Source of the DNA: Trametes villosa
Lineage: Eukaryota; Basidiomycota; Agaricomycetes; Polyporales; Polyporaceae
Length of the DNA stretch: 64,000 nucleotides
Assembly: GCA_002964805.2 (NCBI GenBank)
Contig: PUDQ02000069.1
Span: forward strand, 1 to 64,000
Direction of reading: 5' to 3'
The notes below the pieces were generated by a model that was not told the origin of the DNA, did not search any database, and saw only the letters and a list, made by a program, of their open reading frames with translations. Shown piece after piece: positions 1 to 9,619 of this stretch. Numbering within the stretch: the first letter of the stretch is position 1; every line of letters begins with the position of its first letter. Both the position numbers and the translations under genes were made by a program.

Positions 1-2511
1 ACAATCCATATGTAGTCGTATCCGTGCGAGGGCGGAAACGGACCGAAGAAATCCATGGACATAGACGTCCATGGCACCGTAGGTATCGGTAGCGAGTGTA
101 ACAGCCCTATAGGGGGCTGTGTACTTATTTTCGTGGTGTGGCACACGCCGCACGAAATGCAGAACTTGTCTACATCCTTGCGTAACACGGGCCACCAAAA
201 CCACTTGCGCACGTACTCTGACGTGCGCTGAGGTCCAAGATGTCCAAGCGCGCTATGCGCTTGGTCTAACACGAGCTCCTGAAGGGCCCGTTTCCGATAC
301 AGACCACGAGGTATACACAATACCTCGTCGCCTTCACGGTTCTTGGTGTATATCACACCCTCGCGCATTACGAATGCGCGATGCTGAGTAGGCCGTTCCA
401 GTATTTTCTGAAACGTCGGGTCATTAACATAACCTGACTTGACGGCTTTCAGGAAGCCGTCGTCTCCTTCTACCCAGACACGCAAAGAGGGACCCGCAGA
501 TAGCGAGTCCGACAGCGTCACATTGTCGCTGTCCGGGGTTGCTGCAGTCACCGTGATAGGTGCGTGTGCAGCGTAACGAGCCGACTCTACGACTCGTTCC
601 TCTATTAGTTCTTGCACGCGTGTAGCGTGCGCGTTATCTGTCTCTAGCTGCGCGAGTTTCCGCGCAGATCGACGCAACACTCGAGCTGCGCGTAGCTCGA
701 TGAGTCGGGAGAAGGGGAGATCATCCCCTTCAGGATCTAGCCGTAAATCGGCGTTAACATAGTCGAAATCTTCGGCTAGTTCCTCTATGTCGTCGTGTTC
801 GAAGTAGCGGGATAAGCAGTCCGCTACTTTGTTCAGTTTACCTGGAATATAGGTAATCGTCTTGTCGAACCTCGACAAGAATTCGTACCACCGTATCTGA
901 CGGTGGTTAGGACGCTCGAGTCCCTCAAGGAAACTCGAGAGCTCTATGGTCAGTGACTATATTGAGCTTCCGTCCTATGAGCTTGTCCTCCCACTTGAAC
1001 AAGCCTTCCATGATGGCTAGAGCTTCTTGCTCGTAGGTGCGATACGCCCGTTGTGCGGACGTAAATTTCTTCGACAGGAACCCGGCTGGCCTGCAAGTTT
1101 GCCAGTCGGGTCCTTGCCCGTATAACGCTCCGAGTCCATATACGGACGCATCACAGATCAACCAAATGGGATCTGTGGAAGCCGGATCTATCGGCTTCAG
1201 TATGGGCACCTTACACGCGAGTGCTTTGATAGACTCAAAACACTTGTCGTGCAGTGCGCGCCATACGAACGGACGGTCGTTATGGACCATGTCCGATAAC
1301 GGCGATGTATACGCCGTTACATCTGGCATAAAGTGTGCCAGATAGTTTACTAGCCCGAGGAACCGCTGCACCTCGTTATACGAGCGAGGTGTTCGCCAGT
1401 TCCTGATACGGCTCATCTTGTCCGTATCGGCGTGTAGTCCCTTGTCATCTATTCGGTGACCGAGACAATCCAAATCTTTGGAGTATAAGTCGCACTTGCT
1501 GCGGCTTAGGAAAAGCTTCGCCTCTCGAAGCTTTTCGAACACCATCCTTAAGTGTTCTTCGTGCTCCTCCTTGGAGTCCGAAAATACGAAAATGTCGTCC
1601 AAATAGACATGGACGAACCTTCCGATACAGTCACGGAATATGGCTGTCATTAGACGTTGGAATGTGGACGGGGCGTTGGTGTCGCCCTGTTGCATGACCT
1701 CGCTCACGAACGTCCCGTAAGGCGTCGCGAACGCGGTCTTCCAAACGTCCTCCGCAACTATGCGGATCTGTTCGTAGGCGTCGGACAGATCAATCTTCGA
1801 GCGATACTTCGCTCGAGCAACGTCCATCCGGATCTGGTCTTGATCCGGAAACGGTGTCAGGTCGTGCACCGTGTTCTGGTTTCGTTGTCGCGCATCGAGT
1901 ACGGTGCGCAGCTTGCCATTCTTCTTGGCAACGCACAGCAGAGGCGCTGCTTGCGTGACCGTTACCGGTCGCCACCAGCCTGCCTTCACATAGCGATTGA
2001 TTTTCGCTATGAGCTCTGGCTTCACCACGTCCGCGCAACGTGGGAGATGATAGCGATATTTCTTCGCTTCATCGATGAGCGGAATGTGGTGATTGATCTC
2101 CCGGAACGGCGGGAGATGCTCCGGCGCAGGACGCATAATGTCCTCGGTGGCCGCATACCAGCGGTCACGAAGAGCTTTCAGCTCCTCCTCTTCCTCGTCT
2201 ATGACGAACCCAGCGTGGGTTCGTCGGATCTGTTCGTCTTCCCACTGCTCCTTGGCTATCTTGTCCAAGAGCTCGTTGATGCCGTATGGGTCCTCGTACC
2301 CATACTTGTCCCTTCTAGGACCTCGCGACGAATGCATCGTCGGAATGAATTTTTCGCCAATGTTCGGCGGCGAGCTATCTTTGGCTCGTCCTTGGTGTCG
2401 TTCAGGAATCTTAACGGTTTCTACACCGTTCCCTCCCCCTCCTGACGACCCTCCGGACTTGTCGTAACGAGAGTGGGGAGGTTCCACTCTTGTGGAACTC
2501 GCTACGTTGTC
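1..2511 (-). pseudogene. Gypsy-A pol: reverse transcriptase, RNase H, integrase N-terminus (frameshifted, partial)
   Basis: The frame directly continues that of gag-pro after a single TAG at 2512-2514, so pol may be reached by readthrough. Reverse transcriptase shows the catalytic YLDDIFVFS motif near 1600, followed by an RNase H domain with CDASVYGLGA and TDHRALEF. Near 929-933 (TTTCCTTGAGG on the minus strand) one extra C shifts the frame to a TGA. In the next frame the sense resumes with RQIRWYEFLSRF and DCLSRYFEHDD, then an integrase zinc finger (H-x..-H, CISCGVC) and the first part of the catalytic core (WTSMSMDFFGPF) at the window edge. The single-base shift means this copy probably makes no full polyprotein. 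Any chromodomain would lie outside the window. Confidence 0.88.
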
Positions 2512-2514
2512 CTA
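2481..2514 (-). promoter_or_regulatory. in-frame TAG between gag-pro and pol followed by a hairpin (candidate readthrough site)
   Basis: On the minus strand the gag-pro frame ends CAG TAG GAC. The same frame then runs on through reverse transcriptase with no further stop until the frameshift near 930. A 7 bp hairpin, GTTCCAC-AAGA-GTGGAAC (2481-2498), begins 13 bases past the TAG. Gammaretroviruses and some retrotransposons express pol by reading through such a stop. Because hairpins occur all along this element, this one may carry no special meaning, and the TAG could be a simple mutation. Confidence 0.4.
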
Positions 2515-5500
2515 CTGCTTAGGTATAGCAGTACCTTCGAATTGGAATCGAGGAACCCATTTCTTGGGTTCGGGTTTCGCAGTCGTCGAAACCTCAGGAT
2601 CGAACAACGGCAAACTTTTGCCGTTGATTACTACCGTACCTGCACGGAAGTCTAGGATTACTCCATGCTTCCTGCAGAAGGTAGTTCCCAATACGACATC
2701 GTACTTATCGATGTCTACTACGTCAAAGTATTGCGTAGTATTCACAGAGCCCACCTTGAGCTCTGCTTGCGCACCGTAATTGATGCGCGTCTTGCTGCCC
2801 TTGGTTCCCAATTGCAGCCCTACAGGCTGCGCCAGATCGATACGATCTGCGCGACTCAGATACGCCAACTCTGGCGTAATCGAATCGGTCATGCAGCCCG
2901 AGTCGAATAAGGCCAGAGCTGTGACCTTATTGATTGTAATCTCAGCGCATAGTGTGCGCTGGGCCTGGAGCGTGCGCACAGGTTGCGCCGCGGGATCGTC
3001 TATACGACGTATCTTGTTGTCGTATAACCAGGCCTGCTTGTACCCTCGCGTGGGTGCAACCGCCATGGTGTGTAACCGAAGAGGCTCAGGTTCGGCCTCT
3101 TCCAGCGGTGCAATACGCATCGCGATGAAGTATTCATCTGCATCTCCCTCTCCAGGAGATGCGTAATGATCCTCGTCAGGATCATACTGAGATCCTTCCA
3201 GACCATAGTCTGACAACGGATATTCTCCGTTATCGTCTGGGCTATCCGCAAGAGTCTCGGGTTCAGGCTCTTGATCCTCGGGACGAGTTGCCGTGTTGTC
3301 GTCGGCAACGTCTTGTTGTGTAGACGGCTCGTTGCCGTCGTCCGACGTGTCGTCGATGACACGCTGAGCGAACATCCGCTGTACTGTAGCGGATTTCTTC
3401 CCGTAGTTGGGACATTTCGCGTCGCTCGCGAAGTGGCCTATTTGACCACAGGAATAGCACTTAAGAAGTGCTTTCTGAGTCTTATCAATCCGCGCAGTTG
3501 ACGCGGATTGCTGCACCGCGCCAGACTGACGCGGTACCGAACCACCTCGCACGTCTGTCGAAGGGCGTTTAAAGCCAGTAGTAGCTTTATGTATCGTAAT
3601 ATTATTACTACGGGAAGCCGAAGCCGTTGGCTTCCTAAGTACATTACGCACTCCTCGTTGCGGGCGTGCCTCTACCGTCGGCTTAGCACCGGTGTTCGGT
3701 ATAGTATGTGCTCGCGAAGGTTCGCGAGCTAACTTCCGAAGCCGCATAGCGCGCGACTTCTGCTCAATATCTTGAGCCACTTGGTACAATTGTGCCAAGT
3801 CGTGTTCTTGAGGAGACATACCGTTAACAACGGTAAGTAGGTACTCGATGTCTTCGGGTAACGCCTCAATGAACTTCCTACGCAATTGGAAGGGCGTAGG
3901 CTTCTCCCACATCCTTTCGGATATGTACAGCAGCTTCTCATATAAAGCTGCAACCCCTCCGTCACTGGAGCGGTAAACTAGCGAAGCATACTGTTGCTCC
4001 GCAAGTAGGTTCAAATCCTTATGGATGAACCTACCATAGAGTGCTATAACAGTCTCCTCGAATATCCAGTCGCGCTTATCGCGCGACGGAGACTGTATAG
4101 TGTTGTAGAACCACGTAGCGGCATCACCGCTAAGTGCAGTGCCCAATATTCGGACACGGTCACGGTCCATCCTAGGACCCGTGATCCTCAACGTGTTGAA
4201 GTACTCGAGGAGGCCTCGCAGCCATACCTCGAGTGCATCGAGATCGTCCTTCCCCTCGTACGTCTTGGGTGGCGCAAGTTTCGCCACCTTCAAGTACGCA
4301 GGGGGATCACCCTCTGGAGGTGATCCAACCATCTCATCTATCATCCGTACGAGACGGCTGATCGTTACACCATCACGAGGCCCTACTACAGGCCCCGTGT
4401 ATGCCAGCGGTTCCGTAGCTTCCGCTGGCTGCATAGGAGGTAGTCCTCCGTAATATGCAGACGCTCCCATTGAACGTCGAGGGTGTTTCCAGTCCCATAG
4501 TCCAGGCGGCCGTTCTTGACGGTACGCGGGTCCTTGGGACGCAGACATAGGCTCAGCGGGATATTCGCTGGGCGAGGATGGAATTGGCTGCGCGACATGC
4601 GCAGCCCTAGTCGAGCCTTGCGGATGATCGAATGCCACGTTCCAAGGAGGAACGGCATTCTGTGCATCGCCAGTTCGACGGTTTGATGAGGACGGCGGCA
4701 GTTGCGCCGTCGTGTGCGGTGGATCATACAGCCCCGCACGACTCAGTCGTTCAATCCGGCCAGCGACGATACGCTGGCGAGGATCCAACAGTGCATCCTC
4801 TACTTCGCGATCATCCGCGAAGTTCTCCATTTGCGGATCAGCAGCTGAGCTGATATGTGTATCTATGGTTGCCCTTGTCATAGGCAACTCGTCGCTCTCA
4901 TCCTCACCAGCCACGATAGGCTGATGAATGTGGTGCCCTGCATCGGCATCCTCACTTACCGCTATAGCGCGAGCGGTAAGGTCCTCCTCGTCTTCTTCGT
5001 CCATTAGGTCACCTAGGCCTAATTCCGCTAATGCGGACTGCAGAGCGAGGTTCGTCTCGTTTTCTGCCTCGAGTATCTGCTTCTGCAGCAGACGGAATCG
5101 TTTCTTCGATTCCCGAACTACCATGCGCAACGGCGCAAGGTTCAGTGCCGGTGCCGCCGACACTGACGAGCTCGCAGCCAACTGCTGCGAGCGTCCCTCA
5201 CGCAGATCCTGCCAGTCTTGCCCAATGTTGGCAAGACTCCGACTGTTAAGCGAGCTCGCAGCGGAGCCCGATCGTCGTGACGGGCCTGCTTGGTCTGAAG
5301 CCGGTCGTCCAGCATGCACGCTGGCAGTCGCACGACCCCTAGTAGGGTTCGTGGTATCGTCTAAGCCGCCGGATACCACTGATTGTGGTATCGAGGGTCC
5401 ACCCTCGCCCTCTGTAGATCGAGGGAGTGACGTGGCGGGTTGACCCGCGCCGAAATCAGCGCGGGGGGGTTGGTTCGAGGTAGAAGTCGAGGCCCGCGGA

Positions 5501-5541
5501 GTTCGCGGGTCCGTGGGGTTGTTTGAGCTGTGGTGGCTCAT
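2512..5541 (-). CDS. Gypsy-A gag with zinc knuckle and aspartic protease (copy 1)
   Basis: An open frame of 1009 codons from an ATG at 5541, just after the LTR leader. A retrotransposon gag domain lies in the middle (DALEVWLRGLLEYF, DAATWFYNTI, FIEALPEDIEYLL). Next is a zinc knuckle, CYSCGQIGHFASDAKC, with spacing C-x2-C-x4-H-x6-C, two residues longer than the usual last gap. A retropepsin-like protease has ALFDSGCMTDS near residue 885 and DVVLGTTFC further on. The first 300 residues are Ser/Pro/Asp-rich and low in complexity. The frame ends at TAG 2512-2514, but the same frame stays open into reverse transcriptase. The nucleotide sequence is tiled with short perfect inverted repeats throughout. 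Confidence 0.9.
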   Translation of the reverse strand: MSHHSSNNPTDPRTPRASTSTSNQPPRADFGAGQPATSLPRSTEGEGGPSIPQSVVSGGLDDTTNPTRGRATASVHAGRPASDQAGPSRRSGSAASSLNSRSLANIGQDWQDLREGRSQQLAASSSVSAAPALNLAPLRMVVRESKKRFRLLQKQILEAENETNLALQSALAELGLGDLMDEEDEEDLTARAIAVSEDADAGHHIHQPIVAGEDESDELPMTRATIDTHISSAADPQMENFADDREVEDALLDPRQRIVAGRIERLSRAGLYDPPHTTAQLPPSSSNRRTGDAQNAVPPWNVAFDHPQGSTRAAHVAQPIPSSPSEYPAEPMSASQGPAYRQERPPGLWDWKHPRRSMGASAYYGGLPPMQPAEATEPLAYTGPVVGPRDGVTISRLVRMIDEMVGSPPEGDPPAYLKVAKLAPPKTYEGKDDLDALEVWLRGLLEYFNTLRITGPRMDRDRVRILGTALSGDAATWFYNTIQSPSRDKRDWIFEETVIALYGRFIHKDLNLLAEQQYASLVYRSSDGGVAALYEKLLYISERMWEKPTPFQLRRKFIEALPEDIEYLLTVVNGMSPQEHDLAQLYQVAQDIEQKSRAMRLRKLAREPSRAHTIPNTGAKPTVEARPQRGVRNVLRKPTASASRSNNITIHKATTGFKRPSTDVRGGSVPRQSGAVQQSASTARIDKTQKALLKCYSCGQIGHFASDAKCPNYGKKSATVQRMFAQRVIDDTSDDGNEPSTQQDVADDNTATRPEDQEPEPETLADSPDDNGEYPLSDYGLEGSQYDPDEDHYASPGEGDADEYFIAMRIAPLEEAEPEPLRLHTMAVAPTRGYKQAWLYDNKIRRIDDPAAQPVRTLQAQRTLCAEITINKVTALALFDSGCMTDSITPELAYLSRADRIDLAQPVGLQLGTKGSKTRINYGAQAELKVGSVNTTQYFDVVDIDKYDVVLGTTFCRKHGVILDFRAGTVVINGKSLPLFDPEVSTTAKPEPKKWVPRFQFEGTAIPKQ

Positions 5542-5645
5542 TCTTGCTGGATGCGGATGGGGGTTGCTAGGGGATTAGAGTTCGATGACGTGGTTGCACG
5601 TCGAGCCCCAAATCGGGCGATTCTAACACGGTAAGAGTAAAAAAG

Positions 5646-5933
5646 TGTAAAACTCACGAATGTCGGGCACTTCTGATGCCCGCAGTCTCCAAGTACTCTG
5701 GTCCGGGCTCTATTAGGGCTCGGCGTACTCGGGAGATGGTGGGGCAGTTGTAGAAGGCTGCCCTCACCAGACGCGCGGGCTCCGAATACCCGCGCGTCGT
5801 ACGCGTCTATCTACTACATGATATCTACGCGGTATCTTATCCTAGCGCAACTAGCGCTAGGTACTGATCGCGACATAGCGCAACTAGCGCTATGTCCTAC
5901 AAGAACCCGTAACGACCACGGAGGGTCGTTACA
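5646..5933 (-). repeat. Gypsy-A 5' LTR, copy 1
   Basis: On the minus strand it starts TGTAACGACC at 5933. The inner end is placed at TTTTACA (5646) because TGTAA/TTACA make matching inverted termini and the second copy gives the same length (288 bp). No second LTR is visible, so the inner end is a proposal. The LTR begins with a hairpin (GTAACGACC paired with GGTCGTTAC), followed by two hairpins sharing a TAGTT loop and a 10 bp GACGCGCGGG/CCCGCGCGTC stem. The 5' leader continues to the ATG at 5541. Confidence 0.75.
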
Positions 5934-6906
5934 AGATCCGACGCAGACAGCCGCCGCTTCTGATGATCCTGAGAGTCACAAAGAGCGCACGGTAAGTTCC
6001 AGTTTCTCGGGTATTCTTCTTCACACCTTGGCTGATCCGAGCGCTCTCCACCTCCAGGGCACATACTACTTCATGGCGTATGAGATCCTCAAGTTTCCCA
6101 ACGTCATTCATAACACGCACCATGACCTCGAGTCGTTCTACTGGGTACTGCTGTGGGTCGTCGTTCGCCATACCGACCACGGAGAAGAAAGCGGCGAAGC
6201 GCTGTGTAATGACATCTTCCAGTTCGGGAACGACAAGTCCAGCGCGGCTTCAAAGAGGGACTGGCTTGAGGACGCCAAGCTCGACATCCCGGACAACAAG
6301 CCGCTATCCTACCTCCTCAACGGGTTTGCGAAACTCGTCCTCAATCAACTACCAACGAACCGCGACGTCGCCACAGTCCCGCTGGACTACGACTCCGTAC
6401 TCAAGCTGTTCAAGGAGGCTATCGCGATGCCTGGCTGGCCCAAAGCCGACTGGCGACCCTGCACGTTGCTCGACGACCAGAAGCGCACCGGCATTGCTCC
6501 CGTGGATGAGGAAGTCAAACCCGCCGGGCTCATTACCGCTCCGCTCCCCCAGACGACGACTGTGCGCGACGAGCTCGTGCGAGGTCACCCTCCAAACGCC
6601 CCACGTCGTAACCGCAGGCTCCCCTCCATGCGTTCCACTCCGGCGTCCTTCACCCGTCCGAAGCAACCCAAGAAGCGTTCATTCGATAGCGTGGCCGAGG
6701 AAGGAACTTTGACATCGGGACACCGTACAAGGGAGCAGAATAAGCGGCCCAAGACGAGCGCCATGGGGCCACCCCCGGTGCCGAGCCCGAAGACAAGGTC
6801 TCAGTCGCAAGATGGAGGTTCTTCATCGGGGGCGATGCGGAGAAGCGCAAGGGTGCAGGAGAAGCAGAGAAGGTCGGCTTCTGGAGAGGGATCGAGGCCA
6901 TCTTGA
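5934..6906 (+). pseudogene. FunK1-family protein kinase, C-terminal half, truncated by Gypsy-A
   Basis: Right after the LTR an open frame reads into an intron at 5992-6057 (GTAAGT..CAG, GCTGAT branch). Removing it joins HKERT to GTYYFMAYEIL and restores the RTGT..FMA signature that begins the C-lobe region of FunK1 (fungal-specific) kinases. The next segment, HHDLESFYWVLLW, is also typical of the family. The N-lobe, HRD loop and DFG segment are absent and would lie left of the window, beyond the Gypsy-A element. The C-terminal tail (about residues 190 onward) is basic, Ser/Pro-rich and low in complexity, ending at TGA 6904-6906. A longer open frame begins upstream with an ATG inside the LTR; I do not take that as the natural start. 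Confidence 0.8.
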
Positions 6907-7341
6907 ATGCCCCGTTGGGCATGGACAACGCGTATGCTAGTGATGGACACGGTTTGGAGTGGTTAGTTTGTCTGTTCGGATGGACACCTCTGTGCGCATC
7001 TCTTCGCTTTGTATATCTTCTCCTGTGTTTTGCTTGAATTTGTATTTCCTTTCTGCTCTCGCCATTCCTTTGTGTCTGAGTCTGCCCCTCTAACGCGAGT
7101 ACGCGAGCATCGAGAAGAGACCGGAGGGACACACAGTGCTCCGCCGCACCCGCCCGCCGAGCAGGGGTATCAGCTTAACGTGAGCGTTCATGCGCTGTGG
7201 TGCTGTCTTCTTCGACTCTTTGACGATTATCTGTAGTATGTGCGCGGTACGCTCCTTGTAGCGCGGGAGCCTGTACTTGCGTACTATCCCCGTTGGTGAA
7301 GGGATTATTCATCTCCACTCGCGCTCGCTCGGAGGGTGCTC
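6907..7341. other. spacer after FunK1 remnant
   Basis: Presumed 3' flank of the kinase remnant. I see no convincing coding exon. It ends in GTGCTC (7336-7341), which is repeated at 8354-8359 on the far side of the foldback element. Confidence 0.5.
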
Positions 7342-7524
7342 TATGACGGCCCGATTGTACATTTATTAAAAAAACAGCGCAACTGGCTTATCGCCGCGCA
7401 CCGCCACATTAAACAACGCAACTAAGCACTTTCTGATGCAGCGCGCGCACTCGATTCCGCACAGCGCGCGCAACTCATGGCTAGGGGGTTATCCGGAGGT
7501 TAAGTTTACCTCTTATGGTAGCTC

Positions 7525-7605
7525 AAAAAGCGGACCCTAGCGGATTCGAACCCGGGCGGTTATGGCAAAACCGGTAGACGCCTCTACCAACTCGGCCAAC
7601 AGGCC
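7525..7605 (-). ncRNA. tRNA-like Pol III unit (degenerate tRNA-Gly-like)
   Basis: On the minus strand there is a good A box (TGGCCGAGTTGG, 7587-7598), a perfect B box (GGTTCGAATCC, 7542-7552) and a T5 terminator (7525-7529). A 5 bp stem CGGTT/AACCG encloses the 7-base loop TTGCCAT, which would give anticodon GCC. The acceptor and T stems pair poorly and about six extra bases lie before the anticodon stem, so this is a tRNA pseudogene or SINE-type head rather than a working tRNA. Confidence 0.45.
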
Positions 7606-8079
7606 TTTACCAGGTTGAGATTGCTGTTGGGATATGTAGTGTTGTTCAAAAGCCCTGGTATGCATCCTTCCAGCTTGAAGGCCACGGTCGTTTACTTATG
7701 AAAGCAATGAGTTCATTAGTCTTACATACACTTCTCAAACTGTCTTCAATGAGGCCCGGGCTCCTATTAGGCTTTCTCCGGGAGGTTATGAAGTAACCCG
7801 CCGGAGGACTTGATACTTACTAGCAGGTACTATTTAGTAACACTAACGCCGTCATTAGGCGCCCGTTCGTCTAACGGTCTTAAGATCTAAGTGACGATTT
7901 GTTCAGTCTAAACTTCTATTCCTCGCTCAGAAACCAAGGAGGTTAATAGAAGTAACCGAGCTGTGGTAGGGATGTGCTTAATCTACAAGTAGCGACTACC
8001 CTCAGTTCGCAGACGTCTTACCCCGGCGGATTAGGTATTTGAAGCTACATACTGCCGTGTGAAAGGTCAGGAAGTAAGA

Positions 8080-8160
8080 CCCTATGGCCGAACCGTAAAC
8101 ACGGCCTCCCTTCTCAACTAGCGCTCTCGAGTTCGAACCCTGCCCAAGATAACCTTTTTT
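8080..8160 (+). ncRNA. second tRNA-like Pol III unit, divergent from the first
   Basis: The plus strand shows an A-box-like TGGCCGAACCG (8085-8095), a B-box-like AGTTCGAACCC (8130-8140) and a T6 run (8155-8160). I cannot fold a proper cloverleaf. It faces away from the unit at 7525-7605, so the two would transcribe outward from the middle of the element. Confidence 0.3.
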
Positions 8161-8353
8161 AACCTTCTATATACGGACATATGAGCCTCCAGATCACCCC
8201 GCCCCATGCGCGCCGTGCGCGCGCTGGTGTGCGCTGCGTGGGATTTATGCGCGCGGCGGTAAGAAAAGGTTAGTTTCGCGCTGTAATGTGGCTGTGCGCG
8301 CAGATAAACTGACTTTGCGCAACATTTATTAAATGTACAAATGGACCGTCATA

Positions 8354-8731
8354 GTGCTCCAGGTTAGTACTCAGTCTGAACTTCCCATGGTCTGCCAGGC
8401 ATGTCGAGACTTGAGGTTAATGTCCCACCGTGTTTGCTCGGCTTTTCAAACTCCGCTGTGGCGGCATTGCCTTATTGATCTTATCTCCCCGCCCCGCCCG
8501 GCGCCTAATGCGCGCACCTCGCGCGACCTCGCGCGACCGGCGCTTACCGCGACCATCCCGCGCGAACCTCGCGCGCGGCCCCGCGCACGTCGCGCGCCCC
8601 CTCGCGCGCGCGCGCGCGCGCTCCTTTGTTTGCATTTGTATCTAGTCGTCCATCAATGTAACACGTGGCTGGACAGAGTGTCAGTCTGCCGGGGAAACGG
8701 AAAGTGAACGAAATTCTCTCAACTGCCCTAC
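8354..8731. other. spacer, GC-rich
   Basis: Begins with the right target duplication GTGCTC. It contains a very CG-rich run of CGCG repeats (about 8515-8622). Apart from a presumed promoter for the gene at 8732, I see no feature I can name. Confidence 0.4.
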
Positions 8732-9619
8732 ATGGTTAAGAAGCTTTGCACAAACTGCCATGCTCCGAAGGACCTCGCCGAATTCAGACCGCGCGTCAAG
8801 GACGGCAAGTACGGCAAGAAGGGAGAGCCCGCCGCGGTGTGTGGAGAATGTGCCGACAAGCGCAGCGCGAAGCGAAAGCGCAAGGATGAGGAGGAAGGGG
8901 TCGGAGATGGGAAGGGAGTTAGTGAGGATCTAGGCAAGATCACGGCAGAAGCGTTCCTGGAGGTGCTTACCGAGCGCGAGGCGCCGTACAACCTCCGAGC
9001 GCAGGTGGACATCGAGGTGATCGCACCGAACGGGCGCGATTCCTTGCAGACGCGCGCGGATAAGGTGGCCCGGTCCATCGGAGAAGTGCAGATGCTGCAC
9101 TGGAGGTGAGTTACAAACGTTCGGGGCTCTTGAAACTCGGTTTGGCCCGGTGATAATACTGCATTAGTAGGGAAAAGTCGGTCGTGCGCAAGCGGACTCA
9201 CGGGCTAGCTGTATCCTATAGCTGTGCCCAATCCGACGAGCGTGAACACAAGCCGAAGGTTGCGAGAGGGAAGAGCCGGGATAGTCGCCGGATGCCGCGC
9301 TATCCCTGCGTGGGATGGTTGCATATCACCGCAGGCCCCGATTCGAACTCGATGCAAATCTCGGTGAAGCACGCCGTTAGTCATCAGCCATACCTGGATA
9401 TCCAGCTCCCGGAAGAGTGGAAAGCCTATATACGGGAGCACGGGCGCACGCAAACCCCCGGACAGGCGCGTGCCAAATGCTTCCGAGGTTTCATTTGATG
9501 CAGGTACTGACCTTTCCGGACAGATCTGGCAGCACATCACTCGGACCGAAGCCGCAAAGCGCTCGCTGCACGACGTGAGGCTTCCGTTCCGATCCAAGGC
9601 TGTGTACTATTATTGGCAG
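8732..9619 (+). pseudogene. MULE-like transposon protein, N-terminal zinc-binding region (remnant)
   Basis: Three exons give a coherent protein: 8732-9105, 9222-9465 and 9524-9619. Exon 1 has two CxxC pairs (CTNCHAPKDLAEF, VCGECADKRS). Exon 2 begins SCAQSDEREHKPK and carries MPRYPCVGWLHI and a PYLDIQLPEEWKAYI block; exon 3 ends in FRSKAVYYYW. In my recollection this order (CAQ, M.RF.C.GWL, H..PY.DI..PE.WK, KA.YYYW) is the N-terminus of fungal Mutator-like transposase proteins. Intron 2 (9466-9523) needs a GC-AG pair with a clear CTGAC branch. No catalytic DDE region follows, so this is a truncated remnant or a domesticated N-terminal module. The first intron's acceptor (TATAG at 9221) is the least certain join. 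Confidence 0.5.

Larger units (their letters stand above)
1..5933 (-). mobile_element. Gypsy-A: palindrome-tiled Ty3/Gypsy LTR retrotransposon, copy 1 (3' end outside window)
   Basis: Read on the minus strand from 5933 it shows a 5' LTR, an untranslated leader, gag with aspartic protease, reverse transcriptase, RNase H and the start of integrase, in Ty3/Gypsy order. The element runs off the left edge, so its 3' LTR and target duplication cannot be checked. Right of 5933 the sequence passes directly into the C-terminal half of a FunK1 kinase, so this copy interrupted that gene. A second copy lies inverted at 15868-18928, with about 18 differences over the shared 3061 bp. The whole sequence is filled with short perfect inverted repeats. 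An in-frame TAG separates gag-pro from pol, and an extra base near 930 breaks the pol frame. Confidence 0.93.
7342..8353. mobile_element. 1.0 kb foldback DNA element with long imperfect terminal inverted repeats
   Basis: The left end starts TATGACGGCCCGATTGTAC; the right end read backwards starts TATGACGGTCCATTTGTAC. The likeness continues for at least 65 bases (TGTACATTTA, a TTATC block, GCGCAC and GCCACATTA in both arms), with weaker similarity further in. GTGCTC flanks both sides (7336-7341 and 8354-8359) as a likely 6 bp target duplication, although 4 bp (TGCT) with a one-base longer repeat is equally possible. No transposase frame is present, so it is non-autonomous. The superfamily is unclear. 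The interior carries two outward-facing tRNA-like Pol III units. Confidence 0.72.

Noticed and set aside
1657..2445. Long plus-strand frame antisense to Gypsy-A pol
   Set aside because: It mirrors the RT frame and shows no domain of its own. The hairpin-rich, CG-biased sequence makes long antisense frames likely.
5818..5991. ATG in the Gypsy-A LTR giving a longer frame into the FunK1 remnant
   Set aside because: The start lies in LTR sequence on the strand opposite to the element. The kinase part needs an intron at 5992-6057. The long frame is a chance fusion at the insertion point.
7525..7605. Genuine tRNA-Gly(GCC) gene
   Set aside because: The anticodon arm, A box and B box look right, but acceptor and T stems pair poorly and extra bases lie before the anticodon stem. 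Kept only as a tRNA-like unit.
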